Source: Saccharopolyspora phatthalungensis | GTDB taxonomy: Bacteria > Actinomycetota > Actinomycetes > Mycobacteriales > Pseudonocardiaceae | Direction of reading: 5' to 3' | Assembly (NCBI RefSeq): GCF_014203395.1 | Contig: NZ_JACHIW010000001.1 | Coordinates: forward strand, 4,385,501-4,449,500 | Length of the DNA: 64,000 nt | Part shown: piece after piece, positions 18,609 through 27,369 of the stretch | How positions within the stretch are numbered: position 1 is the stretch's first letter | How the letters are laid out: each line of letters begins with the position of its first letter | Notes under the pieces: generated by a model | Told to the model about the DNA's origin: nothing | The model's input: the letters and a program-made list of their open reading frames with translations, nothing else | Database searches by the model: none | Translations under genes and position numbers: made by a program

Positions 18609-19598
18609 GTGAGGCACAACGAAGATCGCGAACTGGTGCCGCTGAAGTCGGATTTCGACACGGTGTGGTATGGGTACCGTCGGTCGCAGGTGAAGTTCTA
18701 CATCCAGCAGACCGAGAACGAGATCCGGCTCCTCACCGAGGACCGGGACTCGGCGCTCAGCCAGGTCGACGAACTGGCGGCGCAGCTCAACCGGGCGCGT
18801 GCCGAGGTCGAGGCGCTGAAACAACAGCTCGACGATCAAGCGCGCAAGCCGATCGAAGCCGCCGGCTTGTCCGACCGGCTACGCCGGCTGGTCCGGCTCG
18901 CGCAGGACGAGGCGAATGAGGTCCTCGTCGCCGCGCAGGCCGCCGCCGAGCACGAGTGGGCGCGGTCCGAGCAGGCCGCGGCCGAACTCCGGGACCGGTA
19001 CGAGAAGCTGGTGGCCGAGGCCGACGAGTGGCGCCGCCAGTCCGAGCGGCAGCGCAACGAAATGTTGGCGCGCACTCGGGAGGAAGTCCAGGCGATGGCG
19101 CGCGAGGCCGAGCAGAGCCGCCGCCGGCTGGACGTCGAGGCCGAGGAGCGGCGCACCCAGGTCGAGCACGACTTCGAGGTGTCGATGGCGGCGCGCCGGG
19201 AAGAGGCGATGCGCATCCAGACCGAGCGGGAGCGCAAGAGCCGCGAAGAGGCGCAGCGCCGGGTCCGGGAAGCCACCGCGGAAGCGGAGCGGCGGATCCG
19301 GGATGCCGACGAATACTCGGAGACGATGCTGCGGATGCGGCAGGACGTCGCGGCGCGGGTGCGGGCCGCGCAGCAGGTGCTGGCCACGGCGGAGCCGTTC
19401 CTGGCGGCCACCGAGGCCGGTGTGCCGAGCGAGGGCTCGGACGCTTACGTCGGTGCGGCTGTCCACACTGGACAAGTGCCGTCCGGCCAGGTCAGCTTGC
19501 CCAAACAGCGTGTCGAGGAACCGGTCCCGGAGGGTGCGGCGGAGACCGCCGAGCCGGATAGAGCGGCGCGCGGTCAGACCGAGCCGAGCCGAGCCTGA
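18609..19598 (+). CDS. Coiled-coil DivIVA/FilP-like protein
   Basis: A 329-residue protein starting at GTG 18609 after GGGGTGAG. The N-terminal 60 residues resemble a DivIVA lipid-binding start (DFDTVWYGYRRSQVKFYIQQ). Residues ~35-260 are a long charged coiled coil rich in Glu, Arg and Ala, followed by a low-complexity acidic tail. Such proteins organise polar growth and the cytoskeleton in actinomycetes (DivIVA, Scy, FilP); which one this equals cannot be told. It appears to be a single-gene unit closed by the hairpin at 19610. Confidence 0.75.
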   Translation: MRHNEDRELVPLKSDFDTVWYGYRRSQVKFYIQQTENEIRLLTEDRDSALSQVDELAAQLNRARAEVEALKQQLDDQARKPIEAAGLSDRLRRLVRLAQDEANEVLVAAQAAAEHEWARSEQAAAELRDRYEKLVAEADEWRRQSERQRNEMLARTREEVQAMAREAEQSRRRLDVEAEERRTQVEHDFEVSMAARREEAMRIQTERERKSREEAQRRVREATAEAERRIRDADEYSETMLRMRQDVAARVRAAQQVLATAEPFLAATEAGVPSEGSDAYVGAAVHTGQVPSGQVSLPKQRVEEPVPEGAAETAEPDRAARGQTEPSRA

Positions 19599-19609
19599 TC
19601 CGGGGCAGC

Positions 19610-19675
19610 GGCGATTTCGCGCGGAATCGCCGCTGGCTCCGCGCCAGGTTCGCCGCCTTCGCGCGCGAAATCGCC
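19610..19675. terminator. Inverted-repeat hairpin between convergent genes
   Basis: Perfect 14-bp arms GGCGATTTCGCGCG (19610-19623) and CGCGCGAAATCGCC (19662-19675) with a 38-nt spacer. It lies between the coiled-coil gene and the convergent PPOX gene and shares the GATTTC/GAAATC core with the other dispersed hairpins. Confidence 0.6.
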
Positions 19676-19759
19676 AACCCTGCGGCCTTCGCCGGGCCGT
19701 GTCGGCGCTGCCTAGTGGGTGGTTGGTCCGGTTCGCCGGATCAACCACCCGCGGGCCGA

Positions 19760-20155
19760 TCAGCGGCCCCAGCTGTGCCAGCTGTCCACTTCGATCCAGG
19801 CGCTGACCCGCGGCTGGTCGCGAACTGGGTACGGCTGCCCGCGGTAGTGCTGGGACAACCGGTCGATGTCGGTCAGGTCCGGGTCGTCCTCCAGGGTGAC
19901 GACCCGGCCGCGCAGGCTGACGTGCCGGTACCAGTCCGCGCCGTCCAGCACCGTCAGCGAAACCCGCGGATCGGCGCGCATGTGCTTCAGCCTGACGCGG
20001 CTGCCGTCCATGTTGACCAGCACTTTCCCGCTGTCCCACAGATACCAGGTAGCGACCGTGACCGGGCCGCCCGCGGCGTTGAGCGTGGCGATCACCGCGG
20101 GGTTCGGGCGGGACAGCAGCTCCAGCACGTCCGGCGGCATGTCTTCTTTCGGCAT
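19760..20155 (-). CDS. PPOX-class flavin/F420-dependent oxidoreductase
   Basis: A 131-residue single-domain split-barrel protein of the pyridoxamine 5'-phosphate oxidase superfamily. Pattern seen: NPAVIATLNAAGGPVTVATWYLW, then LVNMDGSRVRLKHMRADPRVSLTV and a YRHVSLRGRVV strand. Many actinobacterial relatives use F420 rather than FMN. ATG 20155 follows GGAAGGA. No pathway can be assigned from the neighbours. Confidence 0.85.
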   Translation of the reverse strand: MPKEDMPPDVLELLSRPNPAVIATLNAAGGPVTVATWYLWDSGKVLVNMDGSRVRLKHMRADPRVSLTVLDGADWYRHVSLRGRVVTLEDDPDLTDIDRLSQHYRGQPYPVRDQPRVSAWIEVDSWHSWGR

Positions 20156-20304
20156 CGTTTCGTCCTTCCGGGAGGCGGTTCCGGCTACCTGCGGCGAGGA
20201 TTCCAGCTGACACAGTAGGTAACGGCGAGAACACGCCGAAACCTTCCCGCCGCGCCGGGGCGGAACTACCCCAGCGTGATCTTTCAGGCAGAGCAGGAGG
20301 CGGA

Positions 20305-21672
20305 ATGAACTGGCGCGGTCTGGTCACGATTGCGGTGACCTGCGGCATGCTGCTCGTTGGCGCGCCAGGCGGCGCGGCCCCACCGGCCGACATCCGCGAC
20401 CGGCTGGAAGCGGCTCCGGGCCTCACCGTCATCGGCGAACGTCCCACCGAACCAGGATTTCGGCTCTTCGACCTGACTTTCACGCAGCCCAGCGACCACC
20501 ACCACCCGGAAGCCGGTAATTTCCAGCAGCGCCTGACCCTGCTGCACCGGGACATCGAGCGGCCGACAGTGCTTTACACGACCGGTTACGAACTGCCGGG
20601 CAAGGTCACCCGCACCGAGCCGACACAGCTGGTCGACGGTAACCAGGTCAACCTGGAGCACCGGTTCTTCACCCCGTCCCGGCCCGTGCCCGCGGACTGG
20701 AGCGATCTGGACATGTGGCAGGCGGCCACCGACCAGCACCGGGTGATCTCCGCGCTGCGCGGCATTTACCGGCAGGAATGGCTCACGACCGGGGCTAGCA
20801 AGGGTGGCATGACGGCGGTCTACCACCGCCGCTTCTACCCCGGCGACGTGGCCGGCACGGTCGCTTACGTGGCTCCCAACGACGTCGACAACGACCGGGA
20901 CCGCTACGACGAGTTCTTGGCCGGCGTCGGCACCGACCCGGCCTGCCGCGATGCGCTGAGCGCGGTGCAGCGGGAGGCGCTGACCAGGCGCGGCGAGATG
21001 CTGGCGAAGTTCCAGGCCCACGCCGAAGCGAACAGGCTGACCTTCGGCCGGATCATCGGCGACATCGATCGGGGTCTGGAGATGGTCGTGCTCGACGCGC
21101 CGTTCGCGTTCTGGCAGTACCGGGGCCAGCAGGACTGCGCCAAGATCCCGGCGACCACCGCGAGCACCGACGAGATCTACGCGTTTTTCGACGAGACCGT
21201 GAAGTTCTCCTTCTATACCGACCAGGGCATCGAGCCGTACATGCCGTACTACTACCAGGCAGGCACCCAGCTCGGCTGGCCGGACGTCTCCGAAAGGCCG
21301 CTGGCCGGCCTGCTGCACCACCGCGGGCTGAGCGAACCCCGCAACCTGGTGCCCCGCGACATTCCGATGCAGTTCAAGCCCGGCGCGATTCGCCAGGTCG
21401 ACGCGTGGGTCCGGCACGAGGGCGCGAAACTGATGTTCGTCAACGGCGAGCGCGACCCGTGGAGCGCCGAACCCTTCGAACTCGGCCCCGGTTCCACCGA
21501 CTCGTACAGCTACCTGGTCCCCGGCGGCAACCACGGTGCCAAGATCGCGGGCCTGCCCGACCGGCAGCGAACCGAAGCCGAAGCGGCGGTCCGCCGCTGG
21601 GCCGACGTCGCACCCCCGAGCCGACTGCGCACCTCGCTCGACGCCGACCCCCTGACCCACCGCCCAATCTAG
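20305..21672 (+). CDS. Secreted S37-family peptidase (PS-10 type)
   Basis: A 455-residue exported serine peptidase. A Sec signal peptide covers about residues 1-25 (ends GAPGGAAPPA). The nucleophile elbow is TTGASKGGMTAVYHRRFYPG (Ser165), and a His is offered by PGGNHGAKIAGLP near the C-terminus. This is the signature of family S37, Streptomyces tripeptidyl/prolyl aminopeptidases that trim peptides outside the cell. AGGAGG precedes the ATG. Confidence 0.85.
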   Translation: MNWRGLVTIAVTCGMLLVGAPGGAAPPADIRDRLEAAPGLTVIGERPTEPGFRLFDLTFTQPSDHHHPEAGNFQQRLTLLHRDIERPTVLYTTGYELPGKVTRTEPTQLVDGNQVNLEHRFFTPSRPVPADWSDLDMWQAATDQHRVISALRGIYRQEWLTTGASKGGMTAVYHRRFYPGDVAGTVAYVAPNDVDNDRDRYDEFLAGVGTDPACRDALSAVQREALTRRGEMLAKFQAHAEANRLTFGRIIGDIDRGLEMVVLDAPFAFWQYRGQQDCAKIPATTASTDEIYAFFDETVKFSFYTDQGIEPYMPYYYQAGTQLGWPDVSERPLAGLLHHRGLSEPRNLVPRDIPMQFKPGAIRQVDAWVRHEGAKLMFVNGERDPWSAEPFELGPGSTDSYSYLVPGGNHGAKIAGLPDRQRTEAEAAVRRWADVAPPSRLRTSLDADPLTHRPI

Positions 21673-21769
21673 CTAGAGAGTGTTTCAAACGTGGTTTGGG
21701 GAGCGGTGCGGGTAGCGGCCCCCTGCGGGAGTTACCGTCGCCGCCTGGCGGTCCTAGCGGATCTCCCAG

Positions 21770-21816
21770 GTGAGGGACGCCCTTGGCCGTGGGACTTGGT
21801 CGAGGGCGTCCCTCAC
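21770..21816. terminator. Bidirectional terminator
   Basis: Perfect 14-bp stem GTGAGGGACGCCCT (21770-21783) / AGGGCGTCCCTCAC (21803-21816). It lies between convergent genes and its right arm overlaps the stop of the acyltransferase gene. Confidence 0.75.
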
Positions 21817-22946
21817 GCAGGACTCGATCGGGCGCGGCGGCGGGCGGCGAGGCTGTCGTAGGTGCGCATCAGGAACTTGTGCACGGGGCGCTCGACGACG
21901 TGGGTCAGAGCCCAGCCGAGGGCCGTGCCGGTGATCAGCATCGCGGCGGTCTGGAGGGTCGGGTCGACGCCGATCTCGTCGAGTTCTCGCATGACGATGT
22001 ATCCGATCGTCTGGTGCACCAGGAACACGCCGTAGGAAATCCCGGCGAACCAGCGGATTCGCCCCGCCAGCCAGGCCGGGACAACCCGGTTCCAGTCCGG
22101 CCCGGCCGCCGTCAGCGCGACAACGACCATGCCGACGCACACCGCGACCGTCGAGCCCCAGTCGGCGATCAGGCCCTCCGGCGTTTCGGTGTAGTTGTGC
22201 AGTGCTTGGCCGAGCATGCAGGCGGCCAGCATCGCCGCGAAATGCAGCAGGCCGATGCGCCGGGTCGACCACAACCAGATCGCCACCCCGACGACGAACA
22301 GATGCCAGCGGTGCATGCCGATGCCGTCGACGACCGTGCGGTAGGGCTCCGACAGATCGGCCACCCGCAGCGGCCACTGCGCGAGAGGCACCAGCACGGC
22401 CGCCCACAGCACCACGATCATCCGCCGACCGTGCCCCCAGCTGGTGCGGTACAGCAGCGCGGCCGCGGTGAAGCCCATCAGCTGTAGCGGAACCGTCCAG
22501 TGCGAACCGTCGATGAACCAGTACTCCGCCGGTTTCCAGTTCCAGAGCATCAGCAGGTTCCACCACAGGTCGTTGACGCTCGGGTAGAACCAGCCCGGGA
22601 CCGCCGCCCAGCGCATCACCAGGTAGATCACCAGCACGGCGCCGAGGAACGGTGGGAGCAGCCGGGCGATGCGCCCCCACCAGTACCGCAGCAGGGAGCC
22701 GCGGCCGATGGTCATGCAGGCGAAATACGCCGAGATCACCAGCAGCAGGCTGGCGCCGACCTGGTAGGGGAAGACGATGCCGCGCGGCGCCAGGTCGTGG
22801 TGCAGGTAGGTGCTGAGGAAAGTCGAGTGGTACAGCATCACGAGCAGGACGCAGCAGGTGCGTACCAGGTCCCAGCTGATTTTCCGGTTGCTCCGGCCCG
22901 AGGCTTGGGTGGCACGCGCTGCGATCGTCTCGGGCACATTCGCCAC
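21813..22946 (-). CDS. Acyltransferase 3 family membrane protein (OafA/YrhL-like)
   Basis: A 377-residue membrane protein with about ten hydrophobic segments. The acyltransferase-3 hallmark is at the start (WDLVRTCCVLLVMLYHSTFL, catalytic-type His after the first membrane helix), and FAGISYGVFLVHQTIGYIV is the conserved last part. Such enzymes O-acetylate sugars, cell-wall polymers or metabolites. The GTG at 22946 was taken as start; the frame is open further up but loses all membrane features. It is monocistronic by position. Confidence 0.8.
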   Translation of the reverse strand: MANVPETIAARATQASGRSNRKISWDLVRTCCVLLVMLYHSTFLSTYLHHDLAPRGIVFPYQVGASLLLVISAYFACMTIGRGSLLRYWWGRIARLLPPFLGAVLVIYLVMRWAAVPGWFYPSVNDLWWNLLMLWNWKPAEYWFIDGSHWTVPLQLMGFTAAALLYRTSWGHGRRMIVVLWAAVLVPLAQWPLRVADLSEPYRTVVDGIGMHRWHLFVVGVAIWLWSTRRIGLLHFAAMLAACMLGQALHNYTETPEGLIADWGSTVAVCVGMVVVALTAAGPDWNRVVPAWLAGRIRWFAGISYGVFLVHQTIGYIVMRELDEIGVDPTLQTAAMLITGTALGWALTHVVERPVHKFLMRTYDSLAARRRARSSPA

Positions 22947-23257
22947 CGTACCAGGGCGATATGTCCGTTTATTTCGTGATTGTGACCGGCCTGAACAGGG
23001 AATATGCCCCGTTCGGCTACGTCGTCGGCTCGTTGTTGAGTCGATCACTGTTTGGTGCCAAGAGGACCGGATCGGTCGACGCCTGGCCGGTGATTTCAAG
23101 GGACATCGGCCTGCCGGTTTCCCTTGAAATCGCCCACGGTGGCGGCAGGACGGCGGTCATACCTGACTATTCCCCCAACTGTGGGTAACTGAACGGGCGA
23201 TATCCGTTATTATCGTGGATTGCCTCCGTTACCGATCGGCCAACAAGGACCTGTTTG
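22947..23257. other. Intergenic region with a hairpin repeat
   Basis: 311 nt between the divergent acyltransferase and conservon genes. It holds a perfect 12-bp inverted repeat GATTTCAAGGGA (23092-23103) / TCCCTTGAAATC (23120-23131), another member of the dispersed hairpin family. The conservon promoter is expected between it and 23257. A 75-codon frame at 22961-23188 runs through the repeat and was not accepted as a gene. Confidence 0.5.
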
Positions 23258-24592
23258 ATGTCGATCCATATCCCGCCGTGGCGCATGCCCCTGCGCGCGT
23301 GCCTGCTCGCAGTGACCGTCACCGGTGGCGCGTGTCTGTGGGTGTCCCACGCCGTCCCGACCGACTTCCAGGACCTGGTGGCCTGGTACGGCGGTGCGCT
23401 GTCTGTTCTGCTGTGTGTCGCCGTGGGCGTCGCGGTTCACGGCATCCAGGCAGCTCGTCGCGGCCGGGCCAGTGCCGCCGCGATCGAGGCGGACACCGTT
23501 CGGCTCGCCGACGAGGTGCTTCCGGCCGTGGCGCGGCGAGTCCGCGACGGGGCCGCCGCGGATCTGGCTGCCGACGACGCGGCGCACTCCTTCGGTGCCT
23601 CCCATCGGCGGGTCATCCGGGCGGTGGCGGACGAATTCGGTACCGGCGAACGGATGCGCGCGGCGGCCATGTCCACCTGTGCCAACGCGGCCGGTCGCAT
23701 GCAGGCGCTGGCGACCAGCATGCTTGCCGAGCTCCGCGAGATGGAAGAGCGGCACGACGCGGACGTGCTCGCCGATCTGCTTAAGCTCGACCACAGCACG
23801 GCGCAGGCAGGTCGGCTCGCCGACAGCGTCGCGGTGCTGACCGGTGCCCGGTCCGGCCGGCGCTGGACCAAGCCGATCGTGATGGAGAGCGTGCTGCGGG
23901 GCGCGATGGGACGGATCAGCGCCTACCAGCGGATCCGGCTCCATTCGACCAGCACCGTCGCGGTCGTCGGCTACGCCGCGGAAGGTGTTATGCACGCCCT
24001 CGCCGAATTGATGGACAACGCCGCCCGCTTCTCACCTCCGACCGAGGAGGTCCACGTCTACGTGGAGGAGATCCACACGGGCGTCGTCGTCCGGATCGAG
24101 GACAGCGGCCTGGCCATGAGCGCTGCCACGCTGACCCGCGCCGAGCGTGCCGTGTCGGCGGAGCCGCCCGACCCGACCGCGATGTCCGGCACCCGGCTCG
24201 GGCTGGCCGTGGTGGGCCGGCTGGCCCGCAAGTACGACCTGGCCGTCTCGTTCCGGCCCTCTTCGCGCGGCGGCACCGGCGTGGTGGTCATGATCCCCCG
24301 GCAGCTGATCACGCAGCCCCGGCCGGACCCGGCGCCCGCCCCGCGCCTCGCGCCCGAAACTCCAGCCGCGCCGGTCGCCGCGCACTCCGCCGAACCCGCG
24401 CCCGAATCCGATGGAGGGCCGGACGCGCTGCCGAAGCGCCGCCGTGGGCAGACCCTGGCCGTTGCGCGCTCAGCCGCTATGCCAAAGGCGCCCGCTTCGG
24501 ACCGGCCGCGCCTCGATGCCGGCGCGCGGTTCGGTGCCTTCCGCAACGTCCGCTCCGGACCATCGTCCACTTCGGACAACGACACCCCATGA
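23258..24592 (+). CDS. cvnA: Conservon sensor protein CvnA (histidine-kinase-like ATPase)
   Basis: A 444-residue membrane protein heading a conservon. Two N-terminal membrane segments (about residues 12-30 and 44-62) are followed by a helical region and a HATPase domain (LMDNAARFSPPTEEVHVYVE, GTRLGLAVVGRLARKY, RGGTGVVVMIP). There is no conserved phospho-accepting His box of ordinary kinases, as in other CvnA proteins. The tail is Pro/Ala-rich. In Streptomyces the CvnA-D products form a membrane-linked G-protein-like switch that affects development and metabolism. Confidence 0.9.
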   Translation: MSIHIPPWRMPLRACLLAVTVTGGACLWVSHAVPTDFQDLVAWYGGALSVLLCVAVGVAVHGIQAARRGRASAAAIEADTVRLADEVLPAVARRVRDGAAADLAADDAAHSFGASHRRVIRAVADEFGTGERMRAAAMSTCANAAGRMQALATSMLAELREMEERHDADVLADLLKLDHSTAQAGRLADSVAVLTGARSGRRWTKPIVMESVLRGAMGRISAYQRIRLHSTSTVAVVGYAAEGVMHALAELMDNAARFSPPTEEVHVYVEEIHTGVVVRIEDSGLAMSAATLTRAERAVSAEPPDPTAMSGTRLGLAVVGRLARKYDLAVSFRPSSRGGTGVVVMIPRQLITQPRPDPAPAPRLAPETPAAPVAAHSAEPAPESDGGPDALPKRRRGQTLAVARSAAMPKAPASDRPRLDAGARFGAFRNVRSGPSSTSDNDTP

Positions 24593-24668
24593 CGGCCTTG
24601 CCGCCCAGGACAACAGATTGGAGGCGCGGGCCGGTGCCGGTAGTCCGGCACACCGCCCCACAGCCGCG

Positions 24669-25085
24669 ATGAACACGACAACTCGTGACCTCGACTGGTT
24701 GCTGGAGAACCTGCTGGACCGGACGCCGGGCAGCCGGCATGCCCTGGTGCTGTCCAAGGACGGGCTCAAGCTCTGCTGCACACCCGGCTTGTCGGTGGAT
24801 CAGGCGGATCAGCTGGCCGCCATATCCTCCGGGATCCAAAGCCTGTCCTACGGGGCCTCGGTCGAGTTCGGCGACGGCAGCGGCGGGGTCCGCCAGTCCA
24901 TGACCGAGTTCTACGGCGGCGTGCTGTGCATCGTGGAAGCCGGGGTGGGCGCGCATCTCGCCGTGCTGGCCGCCGATGACGCGGACGTCGGCGTCATCGG
25001 GCACAACATGAACGAACTGGTGGAGCAGATCGGGGAATACCTCAGCTCCCCGCCACGCAACGCCCATCCGGCCGACGCTTCATGA
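24669..25085 (+). CDS. cvnB: Conservon roadblock/LC7-domain protein CvnB
   Basis: A 138-residue roadblock/LC7 protein (DLDWLLENLLDRTPGSRHAL, VLSKDGLKL), the probable GAP-like partner of the CvnD GTPase, as MglB is for MglA. ATG 24669 is the family start; the frame is open upstream only through the inter-gene spacer. Its last codon overlaps the next ATG (ATGA). Confidence 0.93.
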   Translation: MNTTTRDLDWLLENLLDRTPGSRHALVLSKDGLKLCCTPGLSVDQADQLAAISSGIQSLSYGASVEFGDGSGGVRQSMTEFYGGVLCIVEAGVGAHLAVLAADDADVGVIGHNMNELVEQIGEYLSSPPRNAHPADAS

Positions 25086-25441
25086 CCAGGCGGTTGATCG
25101 ACAACGAAGACCCGGATCGGCTCTACACCGTCACCGGTGGCCGCAGCCGCCCGGCCGAGGACATCTTCGACCTGGTGACGTTGATCGTGAGCGGATGCGA
25201 TCCGAGCCCGGGCATGCAGTCCGAGCACGCGAAGATCCTGCGGCTCTGCCGCGAACCGGTGGCCGTGGTCGAGCTGTCCTCGGATCTGGGGCTGCCGGTG
25301 AGCGTGGTGAAGATCCTGCTCGGCGACCTGCTCGACATGGGCAAGATCACCGCACGTCACCCGTCCTCGACCCGCATCGAGGCGCCAATTCCCGCCCCGG
25401 ATTTCCTGAAGCAGGTGCTCGTTGGACTTCGCAACATCTGA
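25082..25441 (+). CDS. cvnC: Conservon DUF742 protein CvnC
   Basis: A 119-residue DUF742 protein with a winged-helix-like core (EHAKILRLCREPVAVVELSS, DLGLPVSVVKILLGDLLDMG) and a conserved N-terminal YTVTGGRSRP. It overlaps cvnB by 4 nt and cvnD by 20 nt, so synthesis is coupled. It is thought to join CvnA and the GTPase; its biochemical role is unknown. Confidence 0.93.
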   Translation: MTRRLIDNEDPDRLYTVTGGRSRPAEDIFDLVTLIVSGCDPSPGMQSEHAKILRLCREPVAVVELSSDLGLPVSVVKILLGDLLDMGKITARHPSSTRIEAPIPAPDFLKQVLVGLRNI

Positions 25442-26021
25442 TCGCGCTCCGCTGCGTGACACCGCGGCAGACGGCCTGAAGATCGTGATCGTTGGCGGGT
25501 TCGCCGTCGGCAAGACCACGATGGTGCGCTCGGTCAGCGAGATCCGGCCGCTGAGCACGGAGGAGGCCATGACGCAGGCCGGCGTCGGCATCGACGAAGC
25601 GGGGAATGTCGGTGGCAAGTCCACCACCACGGTCGCCTTCGACTTCGGCCGCATCACCTTGGACGAACGGCTGGTGCTATACCTGTTCGGCGCGCCGGGC
25701 CAGGAGCGGTTCTGGTTCGTGTGGGACCAGCTGTTCAGCGGATCGCTGGGCGCCGTCGTGCTGGTGGACAGCCGGCGGCTGGCCGATTCCTGGTACGCCA
25801 TCGACCGTCTTGAGCATCGTGGGGCCCCGTTCATCGTCGCCCGCAACAAGTTCGGCGAACCGGCGCACAGCCTGGCGCAGGTGCGCGACGCGCTCGACCT
25901 GTCGCCAGACGTGCCGCTGGTCGACTGCGACGCCCGCGACCGGGAGTCCAGCAAGGCCGTGCTGGTCGGGCTCGTCGAACACCTCTACGCCCTGTCGTCC
26001 GCCCGAGAGGCAACGCCGTGA
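25422..26021 (+). CDS. cvnD: Conservon small GTPase CvnD
   Basis: A 199-residue MglA-like GTPase. P-loop GGFAVGKTT (G1), GAPGQERFWF (G3) and NKFG (G4 variant of NKxD) are visible. It starts at TTG 25422 inside the end of cvnC. It is the switch protein of the conservon. Confidence 0.93.
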   Translation: MDFATSDRAPLRDTAADGLKIVIVGGFAVGKTTMVRSVSEIRPLSTEEAMTQAGVGIDEAGNVGGKSTTTVAFDFGRITLDERLVLYLFGAPGQERFWFVWDQLFSGSLGAVVLVDSRRLADSWYAIDRLEHRGAPFIVARNKFGEPAHSLAQVRDALDLSPDVPLVDCDARDRESSKAVLVGLVEHLYALSSAREATP

Positions 26022-27247
26022 TCAGCCCCCACCGTTCACCTGCCGACGATCCGCACGCTGACGCCGCGACGCTCTACGGTCCGCGGTTCCAGAACAACCC
26101 CGCCCAGGTCTACCGGGAAATGCGGCGCAAGCACGGAGCCGTGGCACCGGTACTGCTGGAGGGTGGCGTGCCGGCTTGGTGCGTGCTCGGCTATCGCGAG
26201 GTCCACCACGTCACCAGCAACCCCGGGCTGTTCGGCCGCGACTCCCGCCGCTGGAACTGCTGGAACGCGGTCTCGCACGACTGGTCTCTGCGGCCTTACG
26301 TCGCGTATCAGCCGTCGGTGGCCTTCACCGAAGGCGACGAGCACCGCAGGCGCGGTGGTGCGCTCGCCGAAGCACTGGCCGATGTGGACGAATTCGAGCT
26401 GCGGACACAGGTCGAGCGGATCTGCGACCGCTTGATCGACGGCTTCGCCGGGCGCGGCGAAGCCGACCTGATCGCCGAGTACACGCACCAGATCCCCTTG
26501 TTGGCGTTGCTGAAGATCTACGGACTGCGGGAGGACGAGGCGCCGCCCCTGATCCGGGATGTAGCGCGCTCGGGGGAAGAGGGGGAGGAGGCGATCCAGG
26601 CTCACGAGCGGATCGTCGCGCGGATGCTGAAGCTGGCCAAGGAGAAGCGCCGGAATCCCGGCCGCGACGTGCCGTCGTTCCTGCAGGCGCACCCGGTGGG
26701 CTTCACCGACCATGAAATCGCCACCGACCTGTTCGTCACGATGGGCGCGGGCTATCTGACCACATCGGACTGGATAGGCAACGCGATCCGGCTGATGCTC
26801 ACCGACGAGCGGTTCGCGGTCACCCTTTCCGGCGGTCGCCGCAGTGTCGGCCAGGCCCTCGACGAGGTGCTGTGGGAGGACACGCCGACGCAGAACTTCG
26901 TCGGCCGTTGGGCAACCCAGGACACCTGGCTGGGCGGTCAGCGGATCCGCGAGGGTGACCTGCTGGTGCTGGGGCTGGCCGCGGCGAACACGGACCCGCT
27001 GGTGCGCCCGGACTGCGGCACGGGCACGGTGGGCAACCAGGCGCACCTGTCGTTCAGCCACGGCGAGCACGGATGTCCTTTCCCCGCACAGGAAATCGCG
27101 CGACTTATCACGACGACCAGCATCGAGGTACTGCTGGACCGGTTGCCGGACGTGGCGCTGGCGGTGGCGCCGGATGCGTTGGTGTGGCGCCCCTCGGTGT
27201 GGATGCGCGGGCTGACGGCCCTGCCGGTGACCTTCACCGGGTGCTGA
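26018..27247 (+). CDS. cvnE: Conservon cytochrome P450 CvnE with altered ExxR motif
   Basis: A 409-residue P450 starting at GTG 26018, which overlaps the cvnD stop (GTGA). The haem loop is present as FSHGEHGCPFPAQEIAR (FxxGxxxC). The K-helix motif, normally ExxR, reads EVLW within ALDEVLWEDTP, so the arginine is replaced by Trp. Conservon P450s of the CYP157 family (for example CYP157C1) are known to lack this arginine. The I-helix region GAGYLTTSDW also lacks the usual acid/Thr pair. The substrate is unknown. Confidence 0.9.
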   Translation: MISPHRSPADDPHADAATLYGPRFQNNPAQVYREMRRKHGAVAPVLLEGGVPAWCVLGYREVHHVTSNPGLFGRDSRRWNCWNAVSHDWSLRPYVAYQPSVAFTEGDEHRRRGGALAEALADVDEFELRTQVERICDRLIDGFAGRGEADLIAEYTHQIPLLALLKIYGLREDEAPPLIRDVARSGEEGEEAIQAHERIVARMLKLAKEKRRNPGRDVPSFLQAHPVGFTDHEIATDLFVTMGAGYLTTSDWIGNAIRLMLTDERFAVTLSGGRRSVGQALDEVLWEDTPTQNFVGRWATQDTWLGGQRIREGDLLVLGLAAANTDPLVRPDCGTGTVGNQAHLSFSHGEHGCPFPAQEIARLITTTSIEVLLDRLPDVALAVAPDALVWRPSVWMRGLTALPVTFTGC

Positions 27248-27268
27248 CTCCGGCCGGGCGCGTGCCGA

Positions 27269-27321
27269 TTTCCATTGACATTGTCCAGACCCCGTGTGGT
27301 GCATGGCGATTTCAATGGAAA
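27269..27321. terminator. Hairpin repeat between convergent operons
   Basis: Arms TTTCCATTGA (27269-27278) and TCAATGGAAA (27312-27321) form a 10-bp stem. The element lies between the end of the conservon and the end of the convergent two-component operon and probably terminates both. Confidence 0.55.
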
Positions 27322-27369
27322 CTGCCGTCAAGGCGGGAAACCGCCGTCGAGGCGCCGGGGTGCGGCCCG

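Noticed and set aside
22961..23188. 75-codon plus-strand frame
   Set aside because: It passes through an intergenic hairpin repeat and has no protein features.
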